IMG/VR virus record: IMGVR_UViG_3300043811_000011
Span: 1 to 43,679 of that record
Strand: one strand, 5' to 3'
DNA length: 43,679 nucleotides
Origin: a virus
In this document: positions 20,553 to 30,061 of the stretch, one piece after another
How the letters are laid out: every line of letters starts with the position of its first letter
How positions within the stretch are numbered: the first letter of the stretch is position 1
Position numbers and translations under genes: made by a program
Notes under the pieces: model-generated
Seen by the model: only the letters and a program-made list of their open reading frames with translations
Databases searched by the model: none
Told to the model about the DNA's origin: nothing

Positions 20553-21433
20553 CAGCAGCAATCGGTATCGGTTCCGCAATCGGTGGAATCGGTTCGATCA
20601 TCTCAGGAAATACGCAGGCCGGTGCTGCTAAAAGTGCGGCGCAGTTACAGGCGCAAGAGGCCGCAAATTCCTTAGCATTTCAGAAACAGGAATTTGGAAC
20701 TCAGCAGGCTAATGAGGCTCCGTTTCTTCAGGCGGGCCAGGGCGCGGTCGGAGAACTCTCAGGTCTAACAAATACCCCAGGACAAGGGCTGCTAACACCG
20801 TGGACAGGCCAATTCCAAGCGCCATCAGCGCAGCAAGCTGCCGCAACTCCGGGCTATCAGTTTCAGCTACAGCAAGGAGAACAAGCACTCCAAAACTCAG
20901 CGGCAGCGCAGGGAGGTCTTTTATCAGGTGGAACAGCGACCGCGTTAGACCAATATTCACAAGGTTTGGCCTCGACTGACTATCAGCAAGTCTATAACAA
21001 CGCGCTTCAGCAATACCAGCAATCTTACAATCAGTTCGAGAACAACCAAGCCAACGAGTACAACCGTCTCGCGGGACTGGCAGGAACAGGGCAAGTATCG
21101 GCAGGGCAATTAGGACAAGAAGGCGCACAGGCCGCTGGAAATGTGGCGGGAATCAACGCTTCTGCCGGTCAGCAAATCGGCGGCAATATTAATCTGGCTG
21201 GAGCAGCGACCGCAAGCGGTTATGCTGGACTGACTAATTCTCTCGGTGCGGGTTCAAACAGCATCGGTCAGTTGGCACTGCTTCAGGCGCTTTATCCTAA
21301 CGCAAATCTGTTGGGCGGCCCAAGTGGTGCTCCGAATCCCAATAACCCGGCAAACGTTCCACAAGGGAACGATTATGGATCTTATAATAATCCGGTAACT
21401 TTTGACGCGAACGGTAATCCGGTGGGCGGATAA
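20543..21433 (+). CDS. DNA-ejection protein, gp7-like
   Basis: This 296-residue protein starts at ATG 20543, overlapping the previous gene by 10 bases. A hydrophobic, Gly/Ala-rich N-terminus (MPIAAAIGIGSAIGGIGSIISG) is followed by a Gln-rich helical body with TPGYQFQLQQGEQALQNSAAAQGGLLSGGTATALDQY, a segment typical of P22 gp7-like and related ejection proteins. It is probably stored in the head and injected to help form a channel through the envelope. Confidence 0.8.
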   Translation: MPIAAAIGIGSAIGGIGSIISGNTQAGAAKSAAQLQAQEAANSLAFQKQEFGTQQANEAPFLQAGQGAVGELSGLTNTPGQGLLTPWTGQFQAPSAQQAAATPGYQFQLQQGEQALQNSAAAQGGLLSGGTATALDQYSQGLASTDYQQVYNNALQQYQQSYNQFENNQANEYNRLAGLAGTGQVSAGQLGQEGAQAAGNVAGINASAGQQIGGNINLAGAATASGYAGLTNSLGAGSNSIGQLALLQALYPNANLLGGPSGAPNPNNPANVPQGNDYGSYNNPVTFDANGNPVGG

Positions 21434-22996
21434 ATGAGCAGCGTACCCCTAGCCGCGCTTTCGATAAACACAAAGCCTCCCGATCCCATTGAGGAATACG
21501 GGCGCGTCATGCAGCTTAAATCGCTGGCCGGACAGCAGCAGACGCAGCAGCTTCAGCAAGTGGGTTTGCAGCAAGAGAATCAGATGCGCGCGCAGCAATT
21601 GCAGGATCAGCAGGCGCAGACTGCGGCATTAAAGGATTGGGACGGCAAAAGCCTGGATGAATTGCCTGGATTACTTTTGAAACACGGTGGTTCGGCTACC
21701 GCAGTTTTCGGCATGAAGAATCAGATTCTCCAGCAGAAAACTGCACTGACGAAGTTACAGACCGACCAACTTGCCAATCAGAAGGGAATCAATGATCAGT
21801 TACTAGGAAAATTGCAAGCCGCCACATCTGGTGATGATGCAGGACTCCCGCAGCGCGTGACTCAAGCAACGCAGGATGCCGTGCAACAAGGATTGCTTGA
21901 CCCGCAACACGCACAAGGCATCCAACAAATACTGCAACAGAACCAAGATCCTAAAGCTCTGCGAAATCAGCTTTCCATCATGGAAAAAGGGTTGATGGGA
22001 CAGTCTGAGCAGTTTAATCAGGAGCAAAAGAATCGCGAAACGACGGCTCAAGAACAGACTGCCAGCGCCAAAGTACAGGAAGCTGGAATTGAGGCTCAAA
22101 AGTTCGGTGCGAGCCTTCCTGGTGGAATCTCCGAGAATCCCGAACAGAAATATTTGCGGATAAGTTCAGCGCAGCAGCAAGGACAACCCCTCAGCGATGC
22201 GGATAAGTCGTTCTTGCAGTCCTATAAGACCAATAAAACGATGGTTCCCGCTTTCAACTTCAATATGCAGAACGCGGGAGCGACGGGGCAGGCCGGGCAA
22301 CCATCAGTAATCGCAAAGGGACTCGCGGACGGTTCGATCAAATGGCAGGATGTGGTATCGAACCGCACGCCTATCGCAGTCAAACAGCAAATACTTGCAG
22401 AAGTAAAAGGCATCAATCCCAACTTCAATTCTGGAGATTTCAGCATCGAGCAAGGAGTGAAGAAAGAATTTACATCGGGCGATGCTGCCAAGAGCCTGAC
22501 TGCTTTCAATACCGCCATCGAGCATGCCAAGCAACTCAGCACAGCAACTGACGCGCTTAACAATGGCGATATACGCGGCCTAAACAAGATTGGAAACGCT
22601 CTCGGCTATCAATTCGGCAGCGATAAGACTACGAACTTCAACGTCATCAAGAATGCGCTCTCCGGTGAAATATCAAAGGTTTTCAAAGGCGGTGGTGCAA
22701 CGGATGCGGAGATTGAACAGGTACAAGGTCCATTCAATTCAGCCAACTCGCCGCAGCAACTCAAGGGGGCAATAGCTCAGGCGCAAGCATTGATGGAGTC
22801 TAAGCGTCAAGCTCTCCAGCAACAGTATCAGGCTGGTGTTAAGGCACAGCCTAATTTCGGCGGCGCTCAGCCGCAGCAGAATGCTCCAGTCAAAACCATA
22901 AGCGCGGCAGCAGTAGCACAGGCAGCGAAAGATCATGGCGTTTCCGTTGAGGAAGCGACTAGGCAAGCAAAGGCAGCCGGTTACGCGATTCAATGA
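21434..22996 (+). CDS. DNA-ejection protein, gp20-like
   Basis: This 520-residue protein (P22 gp20 is 471) starts at ATG 21434. It is highly Gln/Ala-rich with long helices (QQTQQLQQVGLQQENQMRAQQLQDQQAQ; NREETT-like charged stretches) and a mid-region lacking Cys. The ending VAQAAKDHGVSVEEATRQAKAAGYAIQ resembles a small helical domain. Order and composition support an internal virion protein of the ejection set. Confidence 0.75.
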   Translation: MSSVPLAALSINTKPPDPIEEYGRVMQLKSLAGQQQTQQLQQVGLQQENQMRAQQLQDQQAQTAALKDWDGKSLDELPGLLLKHGGSATAVFGMKNQILQQKTALTKLQTDQLANQKGINDQLLGKLQAATSGDDAGLPQRVTQATQDAVQQGLLDPQHAQGIQQILQQNQDPKALRNQLSIMEKGLMGQSEQFNQEQKNRETTAQEQTASAKVQEAGIEAQKFGASLPGGISENPEQKYLRISSAQQQGQPLSDADKSFLQSYKTNKTMVPAFNFNMQNAGATGQAGQPSVIAKGLADGSIKWQDVVSNRTPIAVKQQILAEVKGINPNFNSGDFSIEQGVKKEFTSGDAAKSLTAFNTAIEHAKQLSTATDALNNGDIRGLNKIGNALGYQFGSDKTTNFNVIKNALSGEISKVFKGGGATDAEIEQVQGPFNSANSPQQLKGAIAQAQALMESKRQALQQQYQAGVKAQPNFGGAQPQQNAPVKTISAAAVAQAAKDHGVSVEEATRQAKAAGYAIQ

Positions 22997-24300
22997 GCCA
23001 GACTAATACAATCGACTGGAGCAAGTACGAAGCCCCGCCAGCAGCGGCACCGTCGATAGACTTCACGAAATATGATTCCTCGGCCCCGCAGAAGAAATCT
23101 TGGCTCGATGAGGCTACAGATTTTGCGAAGGAATACTGGAATCAGGTGAATCCAGTCTCGGGAATTAAAGGTGCGGCGCAGGCTGTCGCCCATCCGGTTG
23201 ATACCTATATGGCTGATGCCTCCAATCGACAGGCTTTACTTGATAAAGCGCAAGATGCATTTAAGAAAGGCGACTACGGAGAAGGCGTTGCTCACGCGCT
23301 CTATGGGATTGTTCCTTTCCTCGGCCCACAACTTGACAAAGCTGGAACACAAATAGGCACAGGCGAAGCCGCAAAAGGCTTAGGCGCGACAGCGGGGATG
23401 GCTACAAACCTAATGGCACCTTCAATCCTAAAGAAGGCTGCCGTAAATCTCCCAGGCCCTATAGCAGATTATGCAGGGACAAAAGCAGCGGAATATTACA
23501 AGAGCGCATTGAAACCTTCCACTGTGGCCCAACCCGCGAGGGTAGCTAGTGCGGTTACTGGTGGACTGGAGAACGAAATTCCAGTCAGTGCAGGGGGATT
23601 GGAAAAGTTGGGCGATTTGATAGACGAACTAAACGGAAAGATTGCTGGAGAAATCGCGTCTCGCCCAGGAGCGACGGTCAATAAATATGCAGTGGCATCT
23701 CGTTTGGGTCAGACTGCTCAGAATTTCGCATCTCAAGTAAACCCTGACGCAGATTTGAACGCAGTAGCAAATAGCGGAAATGAATTTTTAACCAATCAGC
23801 CGACCAATATTCCAGCCTCGGACGCGCAGGCGATCAAGCAAGGCACCTATTCGCAGATTCGCAAAAACTACGGCCAGCTAAGCAGCGCCACCGTCGAATC
23901 CCAGAAGGCCCTTGCTCGCGGAATAAAGGAAGAACTCGCTAATCAGTTTCCAGAATTGAGCCAATTAAACGCTCAGGATTCACAGGCGATCAACCTCGAC
24001 AAGTTCCTTCAAAGGGCAGTGAGTAGGATTTCCAATCATCAATTAGTTGGAATCGGCACGCCAATCGTTGCGGGCACTGCGAAGGCTGTTACTGGGAGCA
24101 GTGGAGTAGCGGGAGTTGCGGGGGTAATGAAAGCGGTCCTCGATGACCCTTATATCAAGTCTAAAGTTGCAATCGCACTCAACAAAGCGTCGAAGGGGAG
24201 TATCAATCTTCCGGTGGGTCTTGCGAGATATGACGGTTATGTAAATGCGCTCGGGAACGCTTCCAACGCCGAAGCTCCGAACGATCAAGGACAGCAATGA
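22993..24300 (+). CDS. DNA-ejection protein, gp16-like position
   Basis: This 435-residue protein starts at ATG 22993 (ATGA overlap). The N-terminus has a repeated IDWSKYEAP / IDFTKYDSSAP motif common in podovirus internal proteins. A hydrophobic middle (GVAHALYGIVPFLGPQL, GLGATAGMATNLMAPS, GIGTPIVAGTAKAVTGSSGVAGVAGVM) could insert in membranes during ejection. It takes the place of P22 gp16. No peptidoglycan-hydrolase motif was seen. Confidence 0.75.
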   Translation: MSQTNTIDWSKYEAPPAAAPSIDFTKYDSSAPQKKSWLDEATDFAKEYWNQVNPVSGIKGAAQAVAHPVDTYMADASNRQALLDKAQDAFKKGDYGEGVAHALYGIVPFLGPQLDKAGTQIGTGEAAKGLGATAGMATNLMAPSILKKAAVNLPGPIADYAGTKAAEYYKSALKPSTVAQPARVASAVTGGLENEIPVSAGGLEKLGDLIDELNGKIAGEIASRPGATVNKYAVASRLGQTAQNFASQVNPDADLNAVANSGNEFLTNQPTNIPASDAQAIKQGTYSQIRKNYGQLSSATVESQKALARGIKEELANQFPELSQLNAQDSQAINLDKFLQRAVSRISNHQLVGIGTPIVAGTAKAVTGSSGVAGVAGVMKAVLDDPYIKSKVAIALNKASKGSINLPVGLARYDGYVNALGNASNAEAPNDQGQQ

Positions 24301-26306
24301 AATATTTCGTTGCGAGATACGCGAAGCACCCGATAACGATTGCTTCTATCATTGTGGCGATTCTATTCCTTTTCTGTCTCCCAGCGCAAGCCCAGACGCC
24401 CGTACAACTCTCGCCCGTAGCTCACCAGCAGTTCTTTAATGCAAGCGGCCAGCCCTTAGCAGGCGGCTTCCTCTATACCTACGCGGCCGGAACCACGATG
24501 CCTCTAGCGACCTACGTTGAATCTACAGGCACATATCTGAACAGCAATCCAATCGTTCTGGACGCAGGGGGCTTCGCCACAATTTACCTCGGGATGCAAG
24601 CATATAAATTCTGCGTGGCGGATCAGAACAATGTTCAACAGTGGTGCGTCGATAATATCAATCCTTTCCAGATCGTAAGCGGAAATACATTTCTGGGGCC
24701 AATCACCTTCGCAGGAGTAATGAACGCGACCGCAGGCGGATCGTTCGCAGGAACATTTACAGGGAATCCAATCTTCAGCGGCAATCCTATTTTTAGCGGA
24801 GCACCGAACTTTACAGGTGGAGCCACGCTTACCGGCAATGCCATTTTACAGGGCGTCATCTATCCGTACATTGATCCGATGGCAGCACAGTTCGGGGCGA
24901 AGTGCGATGGTATAACTGATGACTCAACAGCTTTGCAGGGCGCGGGGAATGCATCCATTGCGGCAGACGTTACGCTCCGACTTCCACCGGGAAAGACTTG
25001 CTCTTATGCCACCACACTCACTTTCGCCTCGCCCATCAAGATCGAAGGGTACTACGTCGTCGGCAGCGGCACGACCGTTCCACCTAACCTAAAGTTCACT
25101 GGCTCAGGGACGGCTATCAACATCAATAATGGAACCACGCTTATCTATAACGTCTCGCTAAATAATTTTTATCTCCTCTCGCAGAACATCATCACGACCG
25201 GAATTGCCTGCACCTACTGCAACACGCTAAATGTGCAAGGCGTTCAAGTCGGCGGGACAGAGGCGTCGCTTCCGACAAACGGGATGACGAATGCCTTTGA
25301 CTTCAGCAATACGGCAGGAATCATCGCTCGGGACAACCAGACCTTCAGCGCGAATACAGCATTCAAGTTGACGAACTGCACCAACGTCAATGTGGATGGC
25401 GGGGAGTATGGAGTACATAATCAAGTCTTTCTGCTCAATGGAACCAATGCGGGAATTGAGATCCACGACATTGTAGACGCGGAACTCTCGGATTACTTCA
25501 TCGACATAGACGACAGCCTTGGCTCGCTCGTGACGATTGAAGGCTTGCACGTCCATAACAATTTCCTGCTTTTCAATGGCTCGGCTTATTCCCATCAGTA
25601 CGTTATGAATGTGGCGAATGCCGGTTCCAATTTAATGCAGGCATGGAATGTGGTGTTTTCCCAGAATACCGTAGATTGCTCACCCTGTGTTGGTGACTAT
25701 CCTTTCCACATCAACATTTCAGGGAGCACGAACGCCTCCACAACTTTTAACGCAACGATAAAGGACAACTATCTCGCCGGGTATTCCGCTGGCGGGATCA
25801 CGGCGAATAGTGCCAAGGCCGTTGTCACCTGGGAGGGCAACTATAACACTGCGTCGGCGGACACGAATGGAACGGGAACCTTTACCGACATTACCTATAA
25901 CAACGGCCTGAAAACTAGCAACGTAACGTCCACTTCGCTCTTAAGCGTTAAAAGAATCCTTGCCAATCAAGGGACGGCCCAAGTTTCGGGGAATGTCGCG
26001 CTCTCCACAAGTCCAACTTGGGGATCTGGAGCCAGTGTCACTTCCGTCGCGGGTCAAGACGCGGGATTCAGCATAGGGGTCACCGCCGGAACAAGCCCTG
26101 CCGCTGGTCCTTTTATGACTGTCACGTTTGAGGACGGAGCATGGACACCGAGTGCTCCGATCTGCATCGTTAGCAGAGCTGACGGTAACGCTCCTCTTTC
26201 AAATCAATGGAATATCACAAGCCTTAGTTCCACCCAGATCGTCTTGCAGTTTTCAGGAACTCCCGTAGCGAGTAGCCAATATGTCGCATCGGTGATTTGC
26301 CAATGA
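24297..26306 (+). CDS. exported tailspike-like protein with beta-helix
   Basis: This 669-residue protein starts at ATG 24297 (ATGA overlap). A classic Sec signal peptide is visible: basic start (R7, K10), hydrophobic core 13-29 and an A-Q-A site before Q33. Residues of about 35-122 form a tail-fibre anchoring domain (LSPVAHQQFF..SGQPLAGGFLYTYAAGTTMPLATY...NPIVLDAGGFATIYLG). From about residue 195, a pectate-lyase-3 type entry (AQFGAKCDGITDDSTALQ) starts a right-handed beta-helix with repeated short strands. It is probably the host-polysaccharide-binding or -cleaving spike (gp9 position). The leader peptide is unusual for a virion protein. Confidence 0.8.
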   Translation: MKYFVARYAKHPITIASIIVAILFLFCLPAQAQTPVQLSPVAHQQFFNASGQPLAGGFLYTYAAGTTMPLATYVESTGTYLNSNPIVLDAGGFATIYLGMQAYKFCVADQNNVQQWCVDNINPFQIVSGNTFLGPITFAGVMNATAGGSFAGTFTGNPIFSGNPIFSGAPNFTGGATLTGNAILQGVIYPYIDPMAAQFGAKCDGITDDSTALQGAGNASIAADVTLRLPPGKTCSYATTLTFASPIKIEGYYVVGSGTTVPPNLKFTGSGTAININNGTTLIYNVSLNNFYLLSQNIITTGIACTYCNTLNVQGVQVGGTEASLPTNGMTNAFDFSNTAGIIARDNQTFSANTAFKLTNCTNVNVDGGEYGVHNQVFLLNGTNAGIEIHDIVDAELSDYFIDIDDSLGSLVTIEGLHVHNNFLLFNGSAYSHQYVMNVANAGSNLMQAWNVVFSQNTVDCSPCVGDYPFHINISGSTNASTTFNATIKDNYLAGYSAGGITANSAKAVVTWEGNYNTASADTNGTGTFTDITYNNGLKTSNVTSTSLLSVKRILANQGTAQVSGNVALSTSPTWGSGASVTSVAGQDAGFSIGVTAGTSPAAGPFMTVTFEDGAWTPSAPICIVSRADGNAPLSNQWNITSLSSTQIVLQFSGTPVASSQYVASVICQ

Positions 26307-27838
26307 AAACATTCCTTAGATTGCTGATAATTCTTTCCTGTTTTGCCCCGGCAGCATTTGGTCAAGGCGTGCGTGCGGGAGACAACTATCCCATCATCTC
26401 AGGTCAGATTCCTGGCGGCCCTCTCTACTCCGTGCCGAACGCGGTCATCAACTTTTGCGCCTCACCTAATGTCAATGTGCCCTGCGTGAATCGAGCGACG
26501 ACATATACAGACATCACGCTTGGGACACCATGCCCGTCTAACCTTCCGATAGTTTTAGCTGGTACAAATACCTGCACAGGGACAACAGACGGCTACGGCC
26601 AATGGGGAGTTTGGGTGGCACCGGGAGCCTATACCTTCACCGTGACGATCCCCGGAGGCGCAACACTCGGCCCTTACACAGTGACTTTGACAGCCGGGGG
26701 CGGGGGAACCTCGGTAAGCGTCAACGGCACGACCGTCCCGAATCCTGACTTCAATAATACATTGCCAGCGGCAGGATCAGGATTCATAAATTGCAACTGG
26801 TTCTTTGGCGGAAGCGCAGTCAGTCTAGCTTGTCCCACTGGGAACGGAGCAACTCAGTTCCTAGCAGGAAACGGCAACGCTCTGACTTCTACCTTTGCCA
26901 CGAGCGCAGGAAGCGCGACGACGGCGACAAGCGCGACAACGGCGACGACCGCAGGGGCGCTTTCCGGCTCTCCTACTCAATGCAGTGGGGCAACTCCAGT
27001 AGCGAAAGGAATCGCTGCGAACGGAAATGCAAACTGTGTGGCAGACGTTCCGGCACTTACCGCGACCGCTCGGGTAATTCCCAATGCTTACACTCCCGGC
27101 TCTCCTGGCACTTGGGGTACTACCACGCTGGGCCAGTGTCCGGGCGGCGCAGGAGCAACACTCAACACAAACAATGAAATAACGAATACCAGCTATACCT
27201 ACCAAGCCTCAGACTTCTCCTGCTTCATGCACAGAAATGCAACGTCGGCAATGACCGACACGATGCCCGCCCCGAACACGACAGGATTCTCCACTCCAAC
27301 AGCAAATTATTACGGGAGCATCGGAAACTTCACGGCGCTGTATACGGATGTAATCACCACGACCGGAACCTTCGCTTGCCCGATCTGGTGCAACTCCACG
27401 ACCCTGACCCTGCTTCCCGGCTATACCGCGACATTCTACTCACCCGATACGACCTCGACATGGCAGGTGGAAGTAAAGAGCTATCCGAGGACGTTTGGGA
27501 TGCTGGCAGACGTAGTGCAGACAGTGGCAAGCGCGAGCCTGCCTTCTAGCGGCACGATTTTCACCGCCCCCAGTACCGGAGTATATCGGACAACAACTTA
27601 TGTCGCATGTACTGGAAGCGCAAATACCGTAACTCTTACATTGAATTGGACCGATGCCTTTACCGGTGGCCCTGGAGCTGACGGCGAAGGCAGTCAGACT
27701 TGTGGGTCTTCTGGATTCGGAAATCCATACACGGGTGTTCACAACATCGCATCAGGTGGGACGCTCACATATATCCTCAGCAAATCTGGAACGGTAGTTA
27801 ATGGCAATTTTCACATTATAGTAGAAGGCCCATTCTAA
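26303..27838 (+). CDS. exported fibre-like protein
   Basis: This 511-residue protein starts at ATG 26303, overlapping the previous TGA. The signal peptide MKTFLRLLIILSCFAPAAFG precedes Q21. An N-terminal beta domain (YPIISGQIPGGPLYSVPNAVINFCA...GVWVAPGAYTFTVTIPGG) resembles a carboxypeptidase-regulatory-like or fibre-anchor sandwich. A low-complexity Ala/Thr linker (SAGSATTATSATTATTAGALSG) and a C-terminal jelly-roll-like domain with SSGTIFTAPSTGVYRTTTYVACTG...GPGADGEGSQTCG follow. It contains many Cys. It is likely a second adhesin. Confidence 0.75.
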   Translation: MKTFLRLLIILSCFAPAAFGQGVRAGDNYPIISGQIPGGPLYSVPNAVINFCASPNVNVPCVNRATTYTDITLGTPCPSNLPIVLAGTNTCTGTTDGYGQWGVWVAPGAYTFTVTIPGGATLGPYTVTLTAGGGGTSVSVNGTTVPNPDFNNTLPAAGSGFINCNWFFGGSAVSLACPTGNGATQFLAGNGNALTSTFATSAGSATTATSATTATTAGALSGSPTQCSGATPVAKGIAANGNANCVADVPALTATARVIPNAYTPGSPGTWGTTTLGQCPGGAGATLNTNNEITNTSYTYQASDFSCFMHRNATSAMTDTMPAPNTTGFSTPTANYYGSIGNFTALYTDVITTTGTFACPIWCNSTTLTLLPGYTATFYSPDTTSTWQVEVKSYPRTFGMLADVVQTVASASLPSSGTIFTAPSTGVYRTTTYVACTGSANTVTLTLNWTDAFTGGPGADGEGSQTCGSSGFGNPYTGVHNIASGGTLTYILSKSGTVVNGNFHIIVEGPF

Positions 27839-27852
27839 GAGGAGAGCGCAAG

Positions 27853-30060
27853 ATGAAAACTAAACTAATCCTGCTCACGTTTCTGTTGCTCGTAGGCGGA
27901 TGGCGTGCGCAGGGGCAGGGTAGCAATATCACGTCATCCGGTACAACATGCGCGACATCAAACGCATGCGCCGCGGCTAATCTCAATCCCGGTAGCACGG
28001 GTAGTGTTACGTTTACCATCTCTGGCACCTTCAGCGCGACCTTGCAGTTTGAGATCCTTGCTGATGGCGCCGAGGCGAATAAATCAGCGGTGAATTGCTA
28101 TCCGCCAAACTCCACGACCGCGGCAACGAGCACGACAGCCGCAGGAACATGGACTTGCGGAGTGCCCGGAGCACAAGTCTTTCGGGTGCGCTGTTCGGCC
28201 TACACAAGCGGAACGGCGGTTGTAGTTATCAATGTCTCAAACAATGTATCTCTTTCGTCTTTGACGGCGGGGGGCGGGGGAGGGGGCGGAGGAGCACCAA
28301 CTGGCCCTGCTGGTGGAGACTTAAGCGGAACATATCCCAACCCAACCGTAGCGCAGATCAACGGAGCGGCAGTACCTGTCTCAGCCAAGCTGCTTGGTTC
28401 AAACTCCAGCCAGCAAGCTATCGCCGCTGCCCTTTCGAGCACTCACTTATATGTGGGCAACTCCTCTAACTTGCCCGTGGACGTTGCCCTCAGTGGCGAC
28501 TGCACAATGGCTAATACGGGAGCCATAACATGCACAAAGACAAGTGGAACTTCCTTTGCCCCAAGCGCGACGACAGATACAACAAACGCTACAAACATTT
28601 CTAGCGGGACTCTTGCGGTAGCTAGACTTCCAACGGCCATTCCCATTGCGAATATCGGTAGCGCAGGATTGAGCGCGACACTCCCCCTTGTGATCGGCCT
28701 TACTGGGGCGATAAACACGACAAGCATTACCGGATTTCGTTATGGAACTGCCGGGGCAGCAGATGCGGCGGCTACAGCGGCACAAGCTGCGACTCTGATT
28801 CAGGGGCTAACAGGCTGCAATACGGCAGGTTTTGTATTCACTCCCCAGGCCAGCGATTGCGTAGCGGTGAGCGGGACAGGAACGGTTACGAATGTAAGCG
28901 GAGCCGGGCTTATCAGCACCACGAATCCGACGACTACTCCGGTTGTAGCGTGTGCGACGTGCGTGGGAACGGGACAGGCCAACACTTACACCACTGGAGC
29001 ACAGGATTTCACCGGAGCTACTTCCACTCTTGTTTCAACGCAGACGGCAGGTGATTCCAGCACCAAGGCAGCTAATACTGCATTCGTCACCACGGCAGTC
29101 AACAACGCCATCGCGGGCGTGAATCCAGCCGTAGCGGTTCTGGCAGCATCCACGGCCAATGTGACGGGTACCTATACTTCAGTGGGAAGTGGAATAGGGG
29201 ACACATTTACCGTGACGGCGACCGGAGCGTTTACCCTTGACGGAATCGCGATCAACACTATCGGCCAGCGCGTGCTCTTAAAGAATCAGACGGACGGAAC
29301 GCAAAATGGAATTTACACAGCAACCGTTGTGGGAGCTTCTTTAGTGTCTCCAGTTTTTACTCGCGCGCTTGACTACGACCAACCGTCCGACGTGAACAAT
29401 ACCGGAGCAATTCCGGTTCAAAGTGGCACGGTCAACACAACAACGAGCTGGCTGCTAACTTCTAACATTACGAGCATCGGTCCCGCTGGTAGCGCATTCA
29501 CTTATACTCAATTTTCAGTAAATCCAACGACTATTGCCACTGGATATTCCATACCTTCCGGTTGCGACCAGAACGGCGGTACGTGGACCAATCAAACTGT
29601 CGTGAACACAACGACTGCAACAACGATGGTTTCTTGCACCATTCCCGCTTCCTATGTGGGGCTTAACCAAGTTCTTGTAGTAGACGCTTCAGGGATTTTG
29701 GGCACGCAGGCAAGCGCAGGGAATTTTACCATCGCAATAACATATGGTGGTGCCACGATTTGCACCACTCCCACGCAGGCTATCACCTCTAGCGTATCGA
29801 CGCCCAAGTCATGGACTCTGCATTGCGAGATGCAGGGCACGGCGGCAGTTGGAACTAGCGTTGCCGTGTATGGCACGGGTAATTTTGTTTACGGAAACGC
29901 GGGCACAACCTCAATCACATGGGGTATGCCCAACGCTAGCACGGTTACGGCAGTTAACACGAGCGCCTCGGGAACCTTAGCACTTGTCGCCACTTGGGGA
30001 ACCGCATCAGCAACGAACAGCATTACGGGTCAGGTATTCCGGCTTCACAGAGAAAACTAG
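27853..30060 (+). CDS. exported long tail-fibre-like protein
   Basis: This 735-residue protein starts at ATG 27853, with AGGAGAG upstream. Signal peptide MKTKLILLTFLLLVGGWRAQG precedes Q22. The body carries familiar fibre motifs: a poly-Gly linker (GGGGGGGG at about 142-149), GGDLSGTYPNPTVAQING, ATNISSGTLAVARL, STQTAGDSSTKAANTAFVTTAVNNAI, and a module of the type GDTFTVTATGAFTLDGIA...GQRVLLKNQTDGTQNGIYT. Its C-terminus is a beta domain. Such modules are standard in virion fibres, making the N-terminal export signal striking. Confidence 0.75.
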   Translation: MKTKLILLTFLLLVGGWRAQGQGSNITSSGTTCATSNACAAANLNPGSTGSVTFTISGTFSATLQFEILADGAEANKSAVNCYPPNSTTAATSTTAAGTWTCGVPGAQVFRVRCSAYTSGTAVVVINVSNNVSLSSLTAGGGGGGGGAPTGPAGGDLSGTYPNPTVAQINGAAVPVSAKLLGSNSSQQAIAAALSSTHLYVGNSSNLPVDVALSGDCTMANTGAITCTKTSGTSFAPSATTDTTNATNISSGTLAVARLPTAIPIANIGSAGLSATLPLVIGLTGAINTTSITGFRYGTAGAADAAATAAQAATLIQGLTGCNTAGFVFTPQASDCVAVSGTGTVTNVSGAGLISTTNPTTTPVVACATCVGTGQANTYTTGAQDFTGATSTLVSTQTAGDSSTKAANTAFVTTAVNNAIAGVNPAVAVLAASTANVTGTYTSVGSGIGDTFTVTATGAFTLDGIAINTIGQRVLLKNQTDGTQNGIYTATVVGASLVSPVFTRALDYDQPSDVNNTGAIPVQSGTVNTTTSWLLTSNITSIGPAGSAFTYTQFSVNPTTIATGYSIPSGCDQNGGTWTNQTVVNTTTATTMVSCTIPASYVGLNQVLVVDASGILGTQASAGNFTIAITYGGATICTTPTQAITSSVSTPKSWTLHCEMQGTAAVGTSVAVYGTGNFVYGNAGTTSITWGMPNASTVTAVNTSASGTLALVATWGTASATNSITGQVFRLHREN

Positions 30061-30061
30061 C

